In this document: positions 1-5,913 of the stretch, one piece after another
Layout of the letters: the number at the start of each line of letters is the position of its first letter
How positions within the stretch are numbered: the first letter of the stretch is position 1
DNA from: Acidobacteriota bacterium
GTDB lineage: Bacteria > Acidobacteriota > Terriglobia > Terriglobales > Acidobacteriaceae
Assembly: GCA_021778875.1 (NCBI GenBank)
Contig: JAJYBT010000102.1
Location: 1-7,514 of the forward strand
Length of the DNA: 7,514 nt
Direction: 5' to 3'
The notes under the pieces: model-generated
Told to the model about the DNA's origin: nothing
Databases searched by the model: none
The model's input: the letters and a program-made list of their open reading frames with translations, nothing else
Position numbers and translations under genes: made by a program

Positions 1-32
1 CCGATGGCCGCCGCGGCAAAGATGCCAATTCA
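1..32 (-). pseudogene. Likely coding remainder of the CPBP gene beyond the premature TGA
   Basis: Read on the minus strand from 32 to 1, the sequence gives TGA followed by codons for I-G-I-F-A-A-A-A-I-G with no further stop before the window edge. In many CPBP proteins the FxxxH helix is followed by a G-N-x-x-E-N-(W/P)-x-G stretch and another membrane helix. TGA in place of TGG (Trp) is a single-base change. The remainder of the gene, including the third conserved motif, would lie outside the window. Confidence 0.5.
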
Positions 33-854
33 GTTTTCGCCCGCGTTGCCCGTATGCACAAACCCGAAGAGGGTGGAGCTGACCCAGGCCGCCTGCCAGA
101 AGCCGGAGCTCTGGGTTCTGGTCTGATGAAGCAGCCAGCATGGACCCACGCCCAGAAGCGCCATGCCATACACGCCCCATACCCCGTTGCCCTTGCCCGT
201 GAAGACCAGAATCACGCAGAGCAGGGCCTCAATGCCCAGCGCCCACCAGAAATTGATGCCGCGCGTCAGAGTGAATTGCAGGTAACAGCGGTACATGCCC
301 TCTTCCACGCAGCCCACCACCAGAAAGGCGCAGCCCCAGAGCGCGCCAAATTTGACAATCTCGGCTCCGGAGAGCGCGACCGGCCCGATGTGCAGCCAAT
401 GTCCCCAGGCCAGGACGCCCACCAGCGCTGAGAGCGCCAGGAATCCGGCGGCCAGGCCCGCGAGGAAGCGTGGCAGACGGCGCGGCCCGATCAGGTTGTA
501 ATCCAGTATGCGGCGGCGTTCGATGCGGGCCACAATCGCTGCTGCTCCCAGCATCGCGAGAAATGGGACCAGCTCCCCAAAGAGTGCAGCGATGGCCGTA
601 AAGCCCGTCTTGCGGCTGACGAGGTGAGCCCTTAAAAATGCCGATTCCACAAGCCATGAAAACAGAATGATCAGAAATGCAAAGAGAGGCACCGACCATC
701 CCGCGCGCAGCCCGCCGGGACCGATGAAAGCCCACAGCAGCCCGCGGTACTCGTCCGGCTCAGAGGGAGGTGGAGAATCGGGCCAATGCTGCTCATCGAG
801 CGTATGCACGGCCGGCGCAGTCTCCGGCATTGAGGGCTGGTCTTCTGGCTCCAA
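30..854 (-). CDS. CPBP family intramembrane metalloprotease, cut by an in-frame TGA
   Basis: Polytopic inner-membrane protein of the CPBP (CAAX protease/bacteriocin-processing, Abi) family, whose members cleave or bind membrane-embedded substrates; the substrate here is unknown. From the chosen start it has 274 residues: an acidic, proline-rich cytosolic tail (about 1-40), then roughly seven hydrophobic segments. The family motif 1, EExxxR, is EEGMYR (Glu184, Glu185, Arg189), and motif 2, FxxxH, is FGFVH (Phe263 to His267). The frame stops at TGA (30-32) right after NAGEN. The bases beyond it continue in frame as IGIFAAAAIG to the window edge, which resembles the helix that normally follows in this family, so the last conserved motif is lost or lies beyond the stop. 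The start is TTG at 854, because AAAGGAG sits 6 nt upstream. A TTG at 917 and an ATG at 830 are alternatives without a good ribosome site. The family call is firm; whether the gene is functional is not. Confidence 0.8.
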   Translation of the reverse strand: MEPEDQPSMPETAPAVHTLDEQHWPDSPPPSEPDEYRGLLWAFIGPGGLRAGWSVPLFAFLIILFSWLVESAFLRAHLVSRKTGFTAIAALFGELVPFLAMLGAAAIVARIERRRILDYNLIGPRRLPRFLAGLAAGFLALSALVGVLAWGHWLHIGPVALSGAEIVKFGALWGCAFLVVGCVEEGMYRCYLQFTLTRGINFWWALGIEALLCVILVFTGKGNGVWGVYGMALLGVGPCWLLHQTRTQSSGFWQAAWVSSTLFGFVHTGNAGEN

Positions 855-1001
855 CTGGGGCTCCTTTGCACTGCTGGGAAATGCTCGCGAATCTCCTGCG
901 TGGAGAATTCTACTCAAGAACGCCTGCCGCCGGGCGAGGGCTTGTGTTCCGGGGCCGGCATTTCACGCATTCCCGTCCGGCCATCTACGCCGGGCTGCGC
1001 C

Positions 1002-1035
1002 TTGACACAATCGGCCAAGCCCTTGATGCTTGACA
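1002..1035 (+). promoter_or_regulatory. Two consensus -35 hexamers upstream of the DHH gene
   Basis: The hexamer TTGACA occurs twice, at 1002-1007 and 1030-1035, each preceded by C, 28 bases apart. Neither has a good -10: at 17-base spacing the partners are GATGCT (1025-1030) and TTTCTT (1053-1058), each matching TATAAT at 3 of 6 positions. The stretch 1030-1065 is clearly less GC-rich than its surroundings, which fits a promoter or leader better than coding sequence. The promoter call is tentative. Confidence 0.35.
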
Positions 1036-1079
1036 TTCCGGCTTTTTCGAACTTTCTTCAATACAAGGAGCAACGGGAC

Positions 1080-2069
1080 TTGCGGGTTCGCGTCTTTTAT
1101 CACGATAAATGCTTTGACGGAGCTTGCTCGGCCTCGCTGTTTACGCGATTCCACCGTGAATGCATTGCGCCGGGCGCGAGCTATGAGTACCACGGGCTCG
1201 TGCATCGCGCCGGCGCGCTTTTCGATGAGAGCGAGTTCACCGGCGACGAAAACGCAATCGTCGATTTCAAATATTCGGCCTCGCCCAGAATTACCTGGTG
1301 GTTCGATCACCATCAGTCGGCGTTCCTCACGCCGCAGGATCACGAGCACTTTCTGGCCTGCCAGCGTGACCCAGCTTGCGCGGCGCGCAAGTTCTTCGAC
1401 CCGGAATACACCTCCTGCACCAGCTTCCTGGCACACATCGGCTCAACGCGCTTCGGCTTCAACACAGCGCCGGTGGCCGATCTCATCCACTGGGCCAACA
1501 TCGTGGACGGCGCGCTCTACGAGAGCCCCGAGTCCGCCGTGGAAATGGCCGCGCCGGCCATGAAGCTCACGCTCATCATCGAGTCCACGCAGGACCCGGA
1601 GTTCATTCCGCGGCTCATTCCGCTGCTCACGGAAATCCCGCTGGCAGACGTGCTTGCCCAGCCCTTCGTAGCCAGCCTGCTGCCGCCGCTGCTTGAGCGC
1701 CACGAGCAGGCCATCGAGCTGATCCGCGAGCGCAGTGAAGAGCGCGACGGCACCATCTTCTTTGACATCACCGACCACCTGCTCGAAGGCTTCAACAAGT
1801 TCATCCCCTACTACCTGCATCCGCAGGCGACCTACTCGATTGGCCTGTCGAAGTCCAGCTTCCGCACCAAGGTCGCGGTGGGCTCGAATCCCTGGACCAA
1901 GGCCGATCCGGCGAAGATGGTGAATCTGGCGCAGGTCTGCGAGCGCTACGGCGGCGGCGGCCATGCCCGCGTAGGAGCGATCAGCTTTCCGCCCGACAAG
2001 GCAGACGCGGCGCGCGCGGCGGCGGCGGAAATCGTGGCCGAACTCCGGGCGAAGAATCCGCTGCCCTGA
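1080..2069 (+). CDS. DHH/DHHA1 family phosphoesterase
   Basis: Predicted Mn-dependent cytosolic phosphoesterase of the DHH superfamily (relatives include nanoRNases, cyclic-dinucleotide phosphodiesterases and RecJ); the substrate cannot be told from sequence. From the chosen start it has 329 residues. Motif I is YHDKCFDGACSA (His8, Asp9, Asp13, Gly14, Ser17). A second metal-binding Asp is likely Asp62 in VDFKY. The name motif is FDHHQS (Asp76-His77-His78). A Ser/Thr-rich patch YTSCTS lies near 100. The C-terminal DHHA1 domain carries GGGGH (291-295) followed by ARVGA. Start choice: TTG at 1080 has AAGGAG 9 nt upstream (1065-1070) and puts the catalytic motif at the N-terminus, as is usual. 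ATG at 1026 or 900 would add 18 or 60 residues of non-family sequence. It is divergent from the CPBP gene and convergent with the enoyl-CoA hydratase gene, so probably its own transcript. Confidence 0.88.
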   Translation: MRVRVFYHDKCFDGACSASLFTRFHRECIAPGASYEYHGLVHRAGALFDESEFTGDENAIVDFKYSASPRITWWFDHHQSAFLTPQDHEHFLACQRDPACAARKFFDPEYTSCTSFLAHIGSTRFGFNTAPVADLIHWANIVDGALYESPESAVEMAAPAMKLTLIIESTQDPEFIPRLIPLLTEIPLADVLAQPFVASLLPPLLERHEQAIELIRERSEERDGTIFFDITDHLLEGFNKFIPYYLHPQATYSIGLSKSSFRTKVAVGSNPWTKADPAKMVNLAQVCERYGGGGHARVGAISFPPDKADAARAAAAEIVAELRAKNPLP

Positions 2070-2105
2070 GTCTGCGCAGAGGTCTCTCAGGCAATTCCAC
2101 CACCG

Positions 2106-2903
2106 CTAGACTTTTGCGCGCATGCTGGGCCAGTCGGCGCGGCGACGATGCAGAAACGCCTGAACGCCTTCCTTGAAGTCCTCTGTCGCCCGCTGCCGGG
2201 CGTTGGCTTCAATGGCGTCCTCGATCTCCTCGTCCAGCCGGCGGCGCGCGTGCCGCGCCAGCAGGCGCTTCACGGACTGCATGGCCTGCGGGCTGTTCAA
2301 GAGCAGCGACTGGGCCAGCGCATGGGCCGTCCGCATCAGTTCCTCCGCGGCCACGATCTGCGTCACCAGGCCCAGTTGCTGCGCCTCCTGCGCCTGGATG
2401 AGCCGGCCCGTCAGCAGCAGGTCGCGGGTGTGCTTCTCTCCCACCTGGCGCAGCAGAAACGACGCCACAATCGCCGGCACAAAGCCCACGCGCACCTCGG
2501 TGTAGCCGAACTTGGCCTGCGGGACCGCCAGCGTGAAGTCGGGAATCGTGGCCAGCGCCATGCCTCCGGCGATGGCTGGGCCGTTGACGGCGGCGATGAC
2601 CGGCTTGGGAAAGTCGTGCAGCGAGCGCAGCACCCGTGCCATGTTTTCCGAGTCGCGCCGGTTCTCCTCGTCCGTGTGAGCCGTCATCGTTTCCAGGTGC
2701 TCCAGGTCCAGCCCGGCGCAGAAGGCCGTTCCCGCCCCGGTAAGAATCACCACGCCGCAGCTCGACGTCTCCGCCTCACGCAACGCCGCCGTCAGTTCCT
2801 CAATCATCGCGGGGTTCAGCGCATTGCGCTTGTCCGGCCGGTTCAGGGTAATGGTCATGACGCCGTTGGAAGACTCGGCAGCGAGATGGTTGAAGCGGCT
2901 CAT
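2106..2903 (-). CDS. Enoyl-CoA hydratase/isomerase family protein
   Basis: Crotonase-fold acyl-CoA enzyme of 265 residues, the usual family length, probably acting in cytosolic fatty- or branched-chain acyl-CoA metabolism. Visible elements are the N-terminal NRPDKRNALN (21-30), first oxyanion-hole segment FCAGLDL (61-67), second oxyanion segment AIAGGMALA (110-118), and KFGYTEVRVGFVPA (131-144). In classical hydratases two glutamates act (rat mitochondrial numbering 144 and 164). Here the first position is Ala116 and the second is kept as Glu136. That pattern occurs in other crotonase-family hydratases and isomerases, so the exact reaction (enoyl-CoA hydration, a methylglutaconyl-CoA-type hydration, or isomerisation) is open. 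The ATG at 2903 has GAGG 5 nt upstream and starts the conserved domain; an upstream ATG at 2966 adds 21 residues unlike the family. It lies 100 nt downstream of the HD gene on the same strand, possibly co-transcribed. Confidence 0.88.
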   Translation of the reverse strand: MSRFNHLAAESSNGVMTITLNRPDKRNALNPAMIEELTAALREAETSSCGVVILTGAGTAFCAGLDLEHLETMTAHTDEENRRDSENMARVLRSLHDFPKPVIAAVNGPAIAGGMALATIPDFTLAVPQAKFGYTEVRVGFVPAIVASFLLRQVGEKHTRDLLLTGRLIQAQEAQQLGLVTQIVAAEELMRTAHALAQSLLLNSPQAMQSVKRLLARHARRRLDEEIEDAIEANARQRATEDFKEGVQAFLHRRRADWPSMRAKV

Positions 2904-2922
2904 CGGCACCTCATGCGGCAAG

Positions 2923-2979
2923 CGGACAACCCCGCCGTTGCCGCGGAAAGGCCTATCGTAGCGCAAAATCCGTTGTCCG
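2923..2979. repeat. 8-bp inverted repeat upstream of the hydratase gene
   Basis: CGGACAAC at 2923-2930 and its exact complement GTTGTCCG at 2972-2979 flank 41 bases in the gap between the HD gene stop and the hydratase ATG. It could be a two-site operator or the base of a leader structure, but an 8-bp match at this spacing can also arise by chance in GC-rich DNA. Confidence 0.3.
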
Positions 2980-3003
2980 TGCGGCGGCCTGGCTTGGCGC
3001 GCT

Positions 3004-3618
3004 CTACAGCCCCAGATCCGCCGCCCGCTTCTTCATCGCCTCCAGGCAGAAGGCGATGTGCGCGTCGAGATCAACGCCCAGCTCGGCCGCGCCCTGGATC
3101 ACGTCCTCGCGGTTCACGCCGCGGGCAAAGGCTTTGTCCTTCATCTTCTTGCGCACGCCGGCCACCTCGACGTCGGCAATGGCCTTCGTCGGCTTCACCA
3201 GCGCGCAGGCGGTCAGGAACCCGGCCAGCTCGTCGCAGGCAAAGAGCGCCTTGTCCAGGTGCGTCACGCGCGGCACGCCGGAGTACTGCGCGTGCCCCAG
3301 AATGGCGGTGCGCATCTGCTGCGGCCAGCCCAGGCGCTCGAGCTCGCGCACGCCCACAAACGGGTGCTCCTCGGCAGTGGGGTGCCGCTCATAGTCAAAG
3401 TCATGCAGCAGGGCCGTGGTGGTATAGAGATTCAGGAACTCCGCGCGCTCCTCGCCCGCGAGGTCAAGCCTGCCTGCCTCCGCCTCGCCGCAGGCCGTCA
3501 CGCACGCTTCCACGGCAAGCGCATGCTTGCGCAGGCTCTCGCTTTGGGTCCACTCGGTCAGCAACTGCCACGCCTGTGCGCGTCCGAATCTTCCTTCGCT
3601 TTTCGTGTCCGTGCCCAT
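3004..3618 (-). CDS. HD-domain metal-dependent hydrolase
   Basis: Predicted cytosolic HD-superfamily phosphohydrolase of 204 residues, resembling the stand-alone predicted HD hydrolases (COG2316-like) whose substrate is not established. The metal-binding set is visible in order: His32 (RKHALAVE), His72-Asp73 (LLHDFDYERHP), His109 (ILGHAQYSG) and Asp129 (ACDELAGF). A lysine-rich segment follows: KPTKAIADVEVAGVRKKMK, about 142-160, typical of this subgroup. The ATG at 3618 has a strong ribosome site, AGGGAGGT, 8 nt upstream. The gene is divergent from the zinc-ribbon/XRE regulator across 187 bases, and the hydratase gene follows 100 nt downstream. Divergence from a regulator may mean it is a target, but nothing in the sequence proves this. 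Confidence 0.85.
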   Translation of the reverse strand: MGTDTKSEGRFGRAQAWQLLTEWTQSESLRKHALAVEACVTACGEAEAGRLDLAGEERAEFLNLYTTTALLHDFDYERHPTAEEHPFVGVRELERLGWPQQMRTAILGHAQYSGVPRVTHLDKALFACDELAGFLTACALVKPTKAIADVEVAGVRKKMKDKAFARGVNREDVIQGAAELGVDLDAHIAFCLEAMKKRAADLGL

Positions 3619-3694
3619 GCCTTCAACCTCCCTGTTGCTGCATTTGGTTCGTGATTCTTCGGGTTTTTCAGAGTATCATGGGGGAGATTTAGGG

Positions 3695-3723
3695 TTGACT
3701 CTAAGTTTCTACTTGACAATTAT
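3695..3723 (+). promoter_or_regulatory. Candidate sigma70-type promoter for the zinc-ribbon/XRE regulator
   Basis: TTGACT (3695-3700, 5 of 6 match) is separated by 17 bases from AATTAT (3718-3723, 4 of 6 match). It lies in an AT-rich patch, and the predicted transcript start near 3730 gives a leader of about 75 bases before the ATG at 3806. A further TTGACA at 3713-3718 has no usable -10. If this promoter is real, an in-frame ATG at 3722 cannot be the start, because it lies inside the -10. Confidence 0.5.
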
Positions 3724-3754
3724 GGTTCATTCCCCCCAAAGTAGCACATATCGC

Positions 3755-3770
3755 GGTGCAAAAAAGCACC
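3755..3770 (+). other. Small hairpin in the leader of the XRE regulator
   Basis: GGTGC (3755-3759) and GCACC (3766-3770) are exact complements around a loop of six A residues. It lies between the candidate promoter and the start codon and is followed by GGAGG (3773-3777). The stem is only 5 bp, so a role in translation is possible but unproven. Confidence 0.3.
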
Positions 3771-3805
3771 CCGGAGGCCCCGCTCTGGCACTCCGCACTC
3801 AAAGC

Positions 3806-4342
3806 ATGGCTACCACCTTAGTAAGCGTGGAAACCCGTGAGGTAGTACGCTGCGACTATTGCAGCCTGGTGCAGTATCGGACCAGCAACTCCCTCTGCAG
3901 AAAGTGCCACAAGCCCCTCGACATCGAGGAGCCAACGCCCCAGGTTCCGCAATTGGTCACAACGCAGCCTGTAATCGCCTCGGCAGAGGCGGGCCTGCAG
4001 GTTGCCGGCCAGGTGCGCGACATTCGCCGCGCGCGCCACCTGAGCCAGCGCCAGCTCGCCAGCCGCATGCAGGTTCCGCGCACCTACATTTCCAAGATCG
4101 AAAACGGCAAGGCCATCCCCACGCTCGGCTCGCTCGAGAGGCTGGCCCGCGCCCTGGAAGTGGACGTGTGCCAGCTTGTGCGGGACTCGCGCAGCCGCCG
4201 CGATGAGGAAGTGGCCGCCATTCTGGATGACCCGTTCCTGGCCGAGATTGCGGCGATTCTGCCGCATCTTGACTCGCTCCATCGCACGCTCGTCTACGGC
4301 TCAGTGCGCGACATGGCCATGGGCCGTCGCCGCACGGCGTAA
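3806..4342 (+). CDS. Zinc-ribbon/XRE helix-turn-helix transcriptional regulator
   Basis: Predicted DNA-binding regulator of 178 residues. The N-terminus holds a four-cysteine zinc ribbon: Cys16-x2-Cys19, then Cys31-x2-Cys34. A Pro/Gln-rich linker follows (about 40-65), then an XRE (HTH_3) domain at about 70-128, with LSQRQLASRMQVPRTYISKI as the helix-turn-helix and the typical IENGKAIPTLGSLERLARAL continuation. The C-terminal tail (130-178) is helical. Zinc ribbon plus XRE recalls the MqsA/YgiT antitoxin layout, but no toxin gene is adjacent. The start is uncertain: ATG 3806 lies just before the cysteine domain but has no good ribosome site. GGAGG at 3773-3777 is 7 nt before an in-frame CTG (3785) that would add 7 residues. 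It is divergent from the HD gene and upstream of uppS, so it could regulate either, or itself; this is inference. Confidence 0.85.
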   Translation: MATTLVSVETREVVRCDYCSLVQYRTSNSLCRKCHKPLDIEEPTPQVPQLVTTQPVIASAEAGLQVAGQVRDIRRARHLSQRQLASRMQVPRTYISKIENGKAIPTLGSLERLARALEVDVCQLVRDSRSRRDEEVAAILDDPFLAEIAAILPHLDSLHRTLVYGSVRDMAMGRRRTA

Positions 4343-4614
4343 GGCGCGCGGCGCAGCCACTTCTCCGGCGGGATTTCCGCCGTGGGTTCCTGTGTCGCAG
4401 CATCAGTGCAAGCGCCGTGATGCTTTGCGGCGCGCGGGCGCTTGTGCTAGGTTCGATGGTGCGCAAATTATCTCCGGCCGCCGCGGCCAGATGGTTTTGC
4501 GCGCAGATTGAACAGGTCTTCCATCGGGGCCGGGAGCGAGACCGCCGGGGTGCAACCGCCGATGCTTCCTGTCCACCGGCCTGGAAGCCGCAAAAGTATT
4601 GTAGGGGCCATCCA
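4343..4614 (+). other. 272-base gene-free leader region upstream of uppS
   Basis: No convincing gene lies here. The uppS frame is open back to a GTG at 4417, but the translation of 4417-4614 (rich in Ala, Arg and Cys) does not resemble UppS, which normally starts shortly before its MDGNGRWA motif. The region holds several inverted repeats: a 6-bp stem CGGCGG/CCGCCG (4366-4371 / 4377-4382), two competing stems at 4410-4443, a long hairpin at 4459-4504, and GCTTCC/GGAAGC (4564-4569 / 4583-4588). No stem is followed by a T-run, so none is a standard intrinsic terminator. It may be a structured 5' leader of uppS or an inserted palindromic element. Confidence 0.5.
4459..4504 (+). other. Long imperfect hairpin in the uppS leader
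   Basis: The 46 bases fold on paper into about 20 pairs. 4459-4467 pairs with 4496-4504 (nine pairs, one G-U). 4468-4473 pairs with 4489-4494 (six pairs, two G-U), after a one-base bulge at 4495. GGCCG (4476-4480) pairs with CGGCC (4484-4488) after a two-base bulge, closing a CCG loop. This was derived by hand from the bases; no folding energy was computed. It has no T-tract, so it is not a simple terminator. Confidence 0.55.
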
Positions 4615-5448
4615 TTGCAACCATCGGGCACGCTGCGCATTCATGAACTGACTGCCGAGGAGCGTGCGGTCTATGCAACGCTGAAGCCCGAGCGACTGCC
4701 CGAGCATGTGGCCATCATCATGGACGGCAACGGCCGCTGGGCCGGCCGCCGCTCCCTCAAGCGCTTCCTCGGCCACCAGCAGGGAGCCAAGAGCGTGCAA
4801 CTGGTTACGGAGACGGCCTCGCGCATTGGCCTGCCCTGGCTCACGCTCTACGCTTTTTCGCTTGAGAACAAACTGCGCCGCCCCCGCGCCGAGGTCAACT
4901 TCCTCATGCGCCTGCTCAAGAGCTACCTCGAGAGCAACGTGCAGCGCATGATGGACAACAACGTTCGCATCCGCTACATCGGACGCACGCATGAGCTGCC
5001 CCCCGAGGTGCAGGACAAAATGCGCTGGGCCGAGGAAACAACGGCGCGCAACACCGGCACCACCCTCACCCTGGCGCTGAACTACGGCGGCCGCTCTGAG
5101 ATGGTGGATGCGTTCCGCGCCCTCGCCGCAGAGATGCAGCGCAAGCACCTGAGCCCCGGCCGCATCGACGAGGAAGACATCCACCGTCATCTCTACACGG
5201 CGCACATGCCCGACCCCGACCTGCTGATCCGCACCTCAGGGGAGATGCGCATCTCCAATTACCTTCTGTGGCAGATTGCCTACGCCGAAATCTACGTGAC
5301 GGAGCGCCTCTGGCCCGACTTCCGCGGAGTCCACCTGCTCGAAGCGATTGCCGACTTCCAGCGCCGCGAGCGCCGCTACGGCGGTCTCGGCGAGGGCGCC
5401 GGCGAAGTGGAAGAAGACGCCGAGCAGATCAGGATCGCCGCGGGATAA
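4615..5448 (+). CDS. uppS: Undecaprenyl diphosphate synthase (isoprenyl transferase)
   Basis: Cytosolic cis-prenyltransferase that adds eight isopentenyl units to farnesyl diphosphate, making the C55 carrier for peptidoglycan and other envelope polymers. With the chosen start it has 277 residues. Conserved regions in order: IIMDGNGRWAGRR, with the Mg/diphosphate-binding Asp37; FLGHQQGA; YAFSLENKLRRP (79-90), where the usual FSxENW has Lys for Trp; LNYGGRSE; and IRTSGEMRISNYLLWQIAYAE (185-205), with the diphosphate-binding Arg186 and Arg192 and Ser194. The C-terminus (about 255-277) is an acidic tail. Start choice: TTG 4615 has AGGGG 7 nt upstream and gives a normal N-terminus. GTG 4417 or ATG 4420 would add about 66 unlike residues. 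cdsA and dxr follow in the same orientation after the inserted toxin-antitoxin pair, with which uppS converges (39 bases apart). Confidence 0.93.
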   Translation: MQPSGTLRIHELTAEERAVYATLKPERLPEHVAIIMDGNGRWAGRRSLKRFLGHQQGAKSVQLVTETASRIGLPWLTLYAFSLENKLRRPRAEVNFLMRLLKSYLESNVQRMMDNNVRIRYIGRTHELPPEVQDKMRWAEETTARNTGTTLTLALNYGGRSEMVDAFRALAAEMQRKHLSPGRIDEEDIHRHLYTAHMPDPDLLIRTSGEMRISNYLLWQIAYAEIYVTERLWPDFRGVHLLEAIADFQRRERRYGGLGEGAGEVEEDAEQIRIAAG

Positions 5449-5487
5449 GCTGCCTGCGTCACGCGGACCGTCCATTCCTGAACGTGG

Positions 5488-5913
5488 CTACAGCACCGGC
5501 GTGTTGAAATCCGCGATGAACTGAATTCCGGGAATATCCAGATTCACGAGTTGCTTGTCACCTGTCAGAAAGAGGTCGATTCCTGCGGATGCGGCGCAAG
5601 CCAGATGAATTGAGTCTGCAATTCTCAACTTCTCTTTCCCTCGCAGTCGGCTGAACGGCCTGACCGCGCCATTGTCGAATGGCAGGAAGACAAAGCCCAT
5701 TTCCTGCACTGTCTCACGAACGGCCAGAGTCTTCTCCGGGCTGGGAGACTTTTCCGCTCCCGCCAACATTTCTCCCAGAGCAAGATAACTGGTAAAGAGA
5801 GAATCGCTCCGCTTGTACGCGCGCTCCAGAAGATGCTGCACCCGCTGCGCGTGCATGGGGTGATCTTCCAGCAGATAAATAAACAGCATGGTGTCCCAGT
5901 AGATTCGGCTCAT
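5488..5913 (-). CDS. PIN-domain VapC-type ribonuclease toxin
   Basis: PIN-domain protein of 141 residues, the usual length for VapC toxins, which are Mg-dependent endoribonucleases that cut tRNA, rRNA or mRNA when not bound by their antitoxin. The four acidic catalytic positions are present: Asp7 (YWDTM), Glu48 (LGEML), Asp100 (RIADSIHLACA) and Asp119 (LTGDKQL), so the nuclease looks intact. The ATG at 5913 overlaps the stop of the upstream partner gene by 4 bases (ATGA), which indicates translational coupling and one operon transcribed from the 6430 region. The gene lies antisense between uppS and cdsA and is less GC-rich than both, which suggests acquisition. The RNA target cannot be predicted. 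Confidence 0.88.
   Translation of the reverse strand: MSRIYWDTMLFIYLLEDHPMHAQRVQHLLERAYKRSDSLFTSYLALGEMLAGAEKSPSPEKTLAVRETVQEMGFVFLPFDNGAVRPFSRLRGKEKLRIADSIHLACAASAGIDLFLTGDKQLVNLDIPGIQFIADFNTPVL

Noticed and set aside
30..32. TGA read as selenocysteine in the CPBP gene.
   Set aside because: The position is expected to be Trp or similar, no redox-active motif surrounds it, and no selenocysteine insertion hairpin could be assessed in the few bases available.
2070..2105. A bidirectional terminator between the DHH and hydratase genes.
   Set aside because: Only a 5-bp CTGAG/CTCAG pairing and no T-run are present in the 36-base gap.
2148..3692. A 514-codon plus-strand open frame opposite the hydratase and HD genes.
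   Set aside because: Its translation is Arg/Gln/Pro-rich low-complexity sequence without domain signals. It is the shadow of two well-supported minus-strand genes in GC-rich DNA.
4417..4614. N-terminal extension of UppS from GTG 4417.
   Set aside because: The 66 extra residues do not resemble UppS, and the segment contains the long hairpin. A TTG with a ribosome site at 4615 gives a family-like N-terminus.
4343..4614. A known riboswitch class in the uppS leader.
   Set aside because: I could not match the conserved cores of the common riboswitches; only hairpins are visible.
4468..5205. A 245-codon minus-strand frame opposite uppS.
   Set aside because: uppS has all its conserved motifs on the plus strand; the antisense translation has none.
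5449..5487. A terminator between the convergent uppS and PIN genes.
   Set aside because: Only a 5-bp CCGCG/CGCGG match reaching into uppS, with no T-run.
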